Part shown: piece by piece, positions 61,562-64,000 of the stretch
Position numbering within the stretch: the stretch's first letter is position 1
Layout: the number at the start of each line of letters is the position of its first letter
Assembly (NCBI RefSeq): GCF_002285285.1
Contig: NZ_NSJF01000008.1
Location: 1-64,000 of the forward strand
Direction: 5' to 3'
Source of the DNA: Vandammella animalimorsus
Lineage (GTDB): Bacteria > Pseudomonadota > Gammaproteobacteria > Burkholderiales > Burkholderiaceae_C
Length of the DNA stretch: 64,000 nt
Program-made: the position numbers and the translations under genes
The notes under the pieces: generated by a model
What the model was told of the DNA's origin: nothing
What the model saw: only the letters and a program-made list of their open reading frames with translations
Database searches by the model: none

Positions 61562-63005
61562 AGGCCCCGGGTTGCGGGTGGATGGCCGGTTCGTTGGTCA
61601 ACTCGATGGCCAATTGCGCCAGCACGGCGCGGTGGCTGGCGTGCAGCACGGCCTGGGGGCGGGCCGCCTGCAATCGGGCGACGGCCGCGGCCGGGCTGGC
61701 GGCGTGGCCGTAGCGCAGCAGCCAGGCAGCCACGGCCATGGCGCTGCGCGAATAGCCCAGCGCGCAGCACACCAGCACAGCCTGGCCGGGCGCTTGGCGG
61801 CGCGCCGCCTCAATGGCGTCTGCGGCCTGCAGGCATTGCTCGGCCGTGGGGATCAGCAAGTCCAGCCAGGGCAGGGCCGTGTAATGCGCCAACTGGCGGT
61901 GTACGGCGCGCGGGCAAGGCAGCTCGGCGCACAGGTCGATCAGCGCGGCGCATTGCGGCGGCAGCTCGGGCCCAGGCCGCGCCGGCATGCGGCCCAGCCA
62001 CAGGCCTGGGGCGATGGCGTTGGGCTGCGGGTGGCGCCGCGTCCACCAGTGGCGGTTCAGCCAGGCCGCCAGCGTGTAAGGAGCCAGCAGCCAGCGGCTG
62101 GCTGTGCTGTGGCGGCCATCGGGGCGCTTCTGAAAACCTGCACTGCCCCACCGGGCGTAATGGCCGGCCACCAGCAGCAGCGCCGTGGCCGGCCACAGCA
62201 GCCACAGGGCGGCGGGCTGGCCCAGGCTGGTCAGCAGCGCGGCCAGCGCCGTGCAGGCCAGCGCCCCGCCCAGGTAGCGCCGCGCCAGCCGGCGTCGGGC
62301 GGCGTCGGACGGGGCCGGGCCGGTGGCGGTGTGCGCCATTGGCGGCATGGGCCAGAGCCAGGCGGCCAACAAGCCCAGCAGCGCGCCGGTGGGCAGGTCG
62401 ATGAAGTGGTGCTGCCAGGTGGTCAGCACCGACAGACCGATCAGCGCAAACCAGCCGTGCAGCAGCCAGCGAGCCCAAGGCGCTTGCAGGTGTCGCCCGT
62501 ACAGCAGCCAGAGCACCACCAGCAGCGCGATGTGCAACGAGGGCGCCTGGTTGAAGGGCTTGTCAAAGCCCATCAGCGCATCGAACAGCAGGCCGAAGAC
62601 GCCGTCGATGGCGGGGCGCTGCCAGGCAAAGCGCAGCGGCCACAGCAGAAAGCAGGCGATGGCCACGGCCTGCACTGTCAGCAGCCGCCGCCAGTGCGTC
62701 AGCAGCTCTTGGCGCGAGCGGCAGACGAACAGCGACAGCGCGTAGAGCAGGTTGATGGACCAGTAGGGCACGATGGTCCAGGGCCACAGCGGGATGTGGC
62801 GCTCCCAATCGAACACCACGCTGCCCACGCCCTGGCTGCCCCAGTGGCCCAGGGCGCGCTGTTCGGCCGCGTAGTTGGCCAGGCCATAGCTGGTATAGAA
62901 CAACACGGCCAGCGCCAGCAGGCGCCACAGCGCTTGCCGCCAAAGGCCGGGCGGGCGCGGTGGCCGGATGGTGCTGGCGTTTGGGGTGGCGGTGGCGTGG
63001 GCCAT
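61548..63005 (-). CDS. PAP2 phosphatase fused to dual-specificity phosphatase (485 aa)
   Basis: The first half is a six-helix PAP2-like phosphatase with a variant motif set (NQAPSLHIAL near 152-162 and WQHHFIDLPTG near 196-206). The second half, from about 330, is a dual-specificity phosphatase with the catalytic P-loop VCCALGYSRSA (C-x5-R). PAP2 domains dephosphorylate lipid or polyprenyl phosphates; the DSP half could dephosphorylate a phospho-inositol-like or protein substrate on the cytosolic side. This fusion beside a hydrolase-methyltransferase protein is a recurring Burkholderiales arrangement by recall. It sits 23 bases after the methyltransferase gene. The substrate is unknown. Confidence 0.85.
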   Translation of the reverse strand: MAHATATPNASTIRPPRPPGLWRQALWRLLALAVLFYTSYGLANYAAEQRALGHWGSQGVGSVVFDWERHIPLWPWTIVPYWSINLLYALSLFVCRSRQELLTHWRRLLTVQAVAIACFLLWPLRFAWQRPAIDGVFGLLFDALMGFDKPFNQAPSLHIALLVVLWLLYGRHLQAPWARWLLHGWFALIGLSVLTTWQHHFIDLPTGALLGLLAAWLWPMPPMAHTATGPAPSDAARRRLARRYLGGALACTALAALLTSLGQPAALWLLWPATALLLVAGHYARWGSAGFQKRPDGRHSTASRWLLAPYTLAAWLNRHWWTRRHPQPNAIAPGLWLGRMPARPGPELPPQCAALIDLCAELPCPRAVHRQLAHYTALPWLDLLIPTAEQCLQAADAIEAARRQAPGQAVLVCCALGYSRSAMAVAAWLLRYGHAASPAAAVARLQAARPQAVLHASHRAVLAQLAIELTNEPAIHPQPGACAHD

Positions 63006-63028
63006 GGCGCATCCTCGGCAACAGGCTT

Positions 63029-64000
63029 TCAGCCCAGGCGCTGCGCCAGCGAAACGCTGAAGATGCCCCAGCGGTCGATGCGCTGGGTCAGCTTGCGAAA
63101 GCCGGCGGCGGCCACCAGCTCGTCCATCTCGGCCTGGCTGCGCAGGCGCATCACCCAGGGCTGGCCGCCGCGGTGACTGCTCAGGGCCCGGGCGATGAGC
63201 TCCTGCTGCGGGTGCCAGGGCTGGCCGGTGTAGATCAGGTAGCCGCCCGGGGGCACGGCCTGGGCCAGCCCGGCCAGCGAGCGCGCCACCAGCGCGTTGT
63301 CGTCAAACAGCTCGTACAGGCCGGAGACCACGGCCAGCGTGGGGCGCGGCTGCAGCTGGGCCAGGTCTTGCTCGTCGAAGGCGTCGCCCTTGGCAAAGCG
63401 CGCCACGTCCGCCAGGCCCTTGGCGGCGATCAGGGCCTGGCCGTCGCGCACGTTGATATCGCTGTAGTCGCGCAGCAGCAGCTGCTCGGGCAGCGGGATC
63501 CCGGCTGGGCGCTCGGTAATGGCTTCGAGCATGTAGCGGCCGTGGCCTGCGGCGATGTCCACCATGCGCAGCGGCTGGCCGGCCTCGTGCAGGCGCTGCA
63601 TGGCCAGGTGCAGCAGCTCTTCGAGGTGGCGCTTGCGCTGGCGGATGCCGCGCCAGCCGATGGAGTTCAGGTAGTTGCGATCCATGAGGCGGCCCAGCGC
63701 GCTGGGGCTGTCGGCCCGGTTGCGGTACACGTAGTCCAGCGTGCTGCCGGAGTCGAAGCCGGTCTCGAAGCCCAGCTTCAGCCCGTTGGAGAAGCGGCTG
63801 CCCCAGCGCAGCGCAGCGCGCTGCAGCTGCCAGTAGCGCTGCGCCAGCGAGCCTGGCGGCAGCGGCGCGGCCAGCGCCTGGGCCTGGGCGCAGCCGGGGC
63901 CGGCGCGGTCGGCCTGGCGCAGGCTGGGCGGCGCGGGCGCGTCCCAGGCGGCGAGGATGAAGCGCCGCGCCTGGGCCACGGCATGGGCACGGTCGCGCTC
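63029..64000 (-). CDS. SAM-dependent methyltransferase domain, probably C-terminal half of a hydrolase-methyltransferase fusion (partial)
   Basis: The frame is open to the right edge, so the N-terminus is outside the window (about 324 residues seen). A Rossmann methyltransferase is visible: motif I MVDIAAGHGRYMLEAI, the acidic DYSDINVRDGQAL, and VVSGLYELFDDN. Upstream residues GSRFSNGLKLGFETGFDSG are typical of the linker in Burkholderiales bifunctional alpha/beta-hydrolase/class I methyltransferase proteins. No hydrolase motif is seen because it would lie to the right of 64000. It shares orientation with the PAP2-DSP gene and is probably in one operon. A lipid head-group role is inferred. 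Confidence 0.75.
   Translation of the reverse strand, partial: ERDRAHAVAQARRFILAAWDAPAPPSLRQADRAGPGCAQAQALAAPLPPGSLAQRYWQLQRAALRWGSRFSNGLKLGFETGFDSGSTLDYVYRNRADSPSALGRLMDRNYLNSIGWRGIRQRKRHLEELLHLAMQRLHEAGQPLRMVDIAAGHGRYMLEAITERPAGIPLPEQLLLRDYSDINVRDGQALIAAKGLADVARFAKGDAFDEQDLAQLQPRPTLAVVSGLYELFDDNALVARSLAGLAQAVPPGGYLIYTGQPWHPQQELIARALSSHRGGQPWVMRLRSQAEMDELVAAAGFRKLTQRIDRWGIFSVSLAQRLG

Overview
The window is GC-rich and densely coded. Its gene families point to a betaproteobacterium of the order Burkholderiales, most likely Comamonadaceae: an AcnD/PrpF-type methylcitrate cluster with an ScfR regulator, Bug-type receptors, a UbiJ-UbiB pair, and an alpha/beta-hydrolase-methyltransferase next to a PAP2/dual-specificity phosphatase. 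Taxonomy is inferred from family content and gene order only; no search was run.

Region 1 (1-8100) is the right-hand end of a prophage. It holds the tail of a tape-measure gene, a strong terminator, three tail-tip type structural genes (323-6043), a structured RNA candidate resembling phage C4 RNAs (about 6060-6190), and three overlapping genes: a 51-residue protein, an ABC ATPase fused to a GNAT acetyltransferase-like domain, and a formyltransferase-fold protein with a changed catalytic motif. The trio sits where Mu-like phages carry their DNA-modification cargo and is the best candidate here for an undescribed system. The prophage ends in a terminator and abuts a 5'-truncated, frameshifted araC-type gene (8159-8828).

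Region 2 (8819-18975) is a propionate/2-methylcitrate type cluster read leftward: thioesterase, prpC, acnD, a Bug receptor, a lipoprotein, prpF and an isocitrate-lyase/PEP-mutase family lyase. A divergent ScfR-type regulator faces it across an intergenic region full of TTGCGAA/TTTGCAAA repeats. Region 3 (18990-30875) is one long leftward catabolic operon: ketosteroid-dehydrogenase-like flavoprotein, SDR, a complete Liv-type ABC importer with fused LivM-LivG, an MBL-fold hydrolase, an MFS carrier and an Old Yellow Enzyme. A divergent IclR regulator lies beside it.

Region 4 (30996-40838) is mixed: ubiB and ubiJ, tRNA-Arg(CCT), a nitronate monooxygenase, an H-NS-like protein, a TonB-dependent receptor behind a 755-nt AT-richer non-coding stretch, a lactate-permease family carrier with a divergent XRE-cupin regulator, and a DUF2478 protein. 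Region 5 (40896-51632) is an envelope-stress cassette: a giant DUF3686 AAA+ ATPase, a pilin-like membrane protein, a flotillin, a YqiJ-like protein, PspA and a YjfI-like protein.

Region 6 (51807-64000) has ahpC and ahpF; nrdH-nrdI-nrdE with two textbook NrdR boxes but no nrdF beside it; folB; an O-antigen-ligase/glycosyltransferase pair; and a membrane-lipid type cluster (two small membrane proteins, a PAP2-dual-specificity phosphatase fusion, and a methyltransferase running off the right edge).
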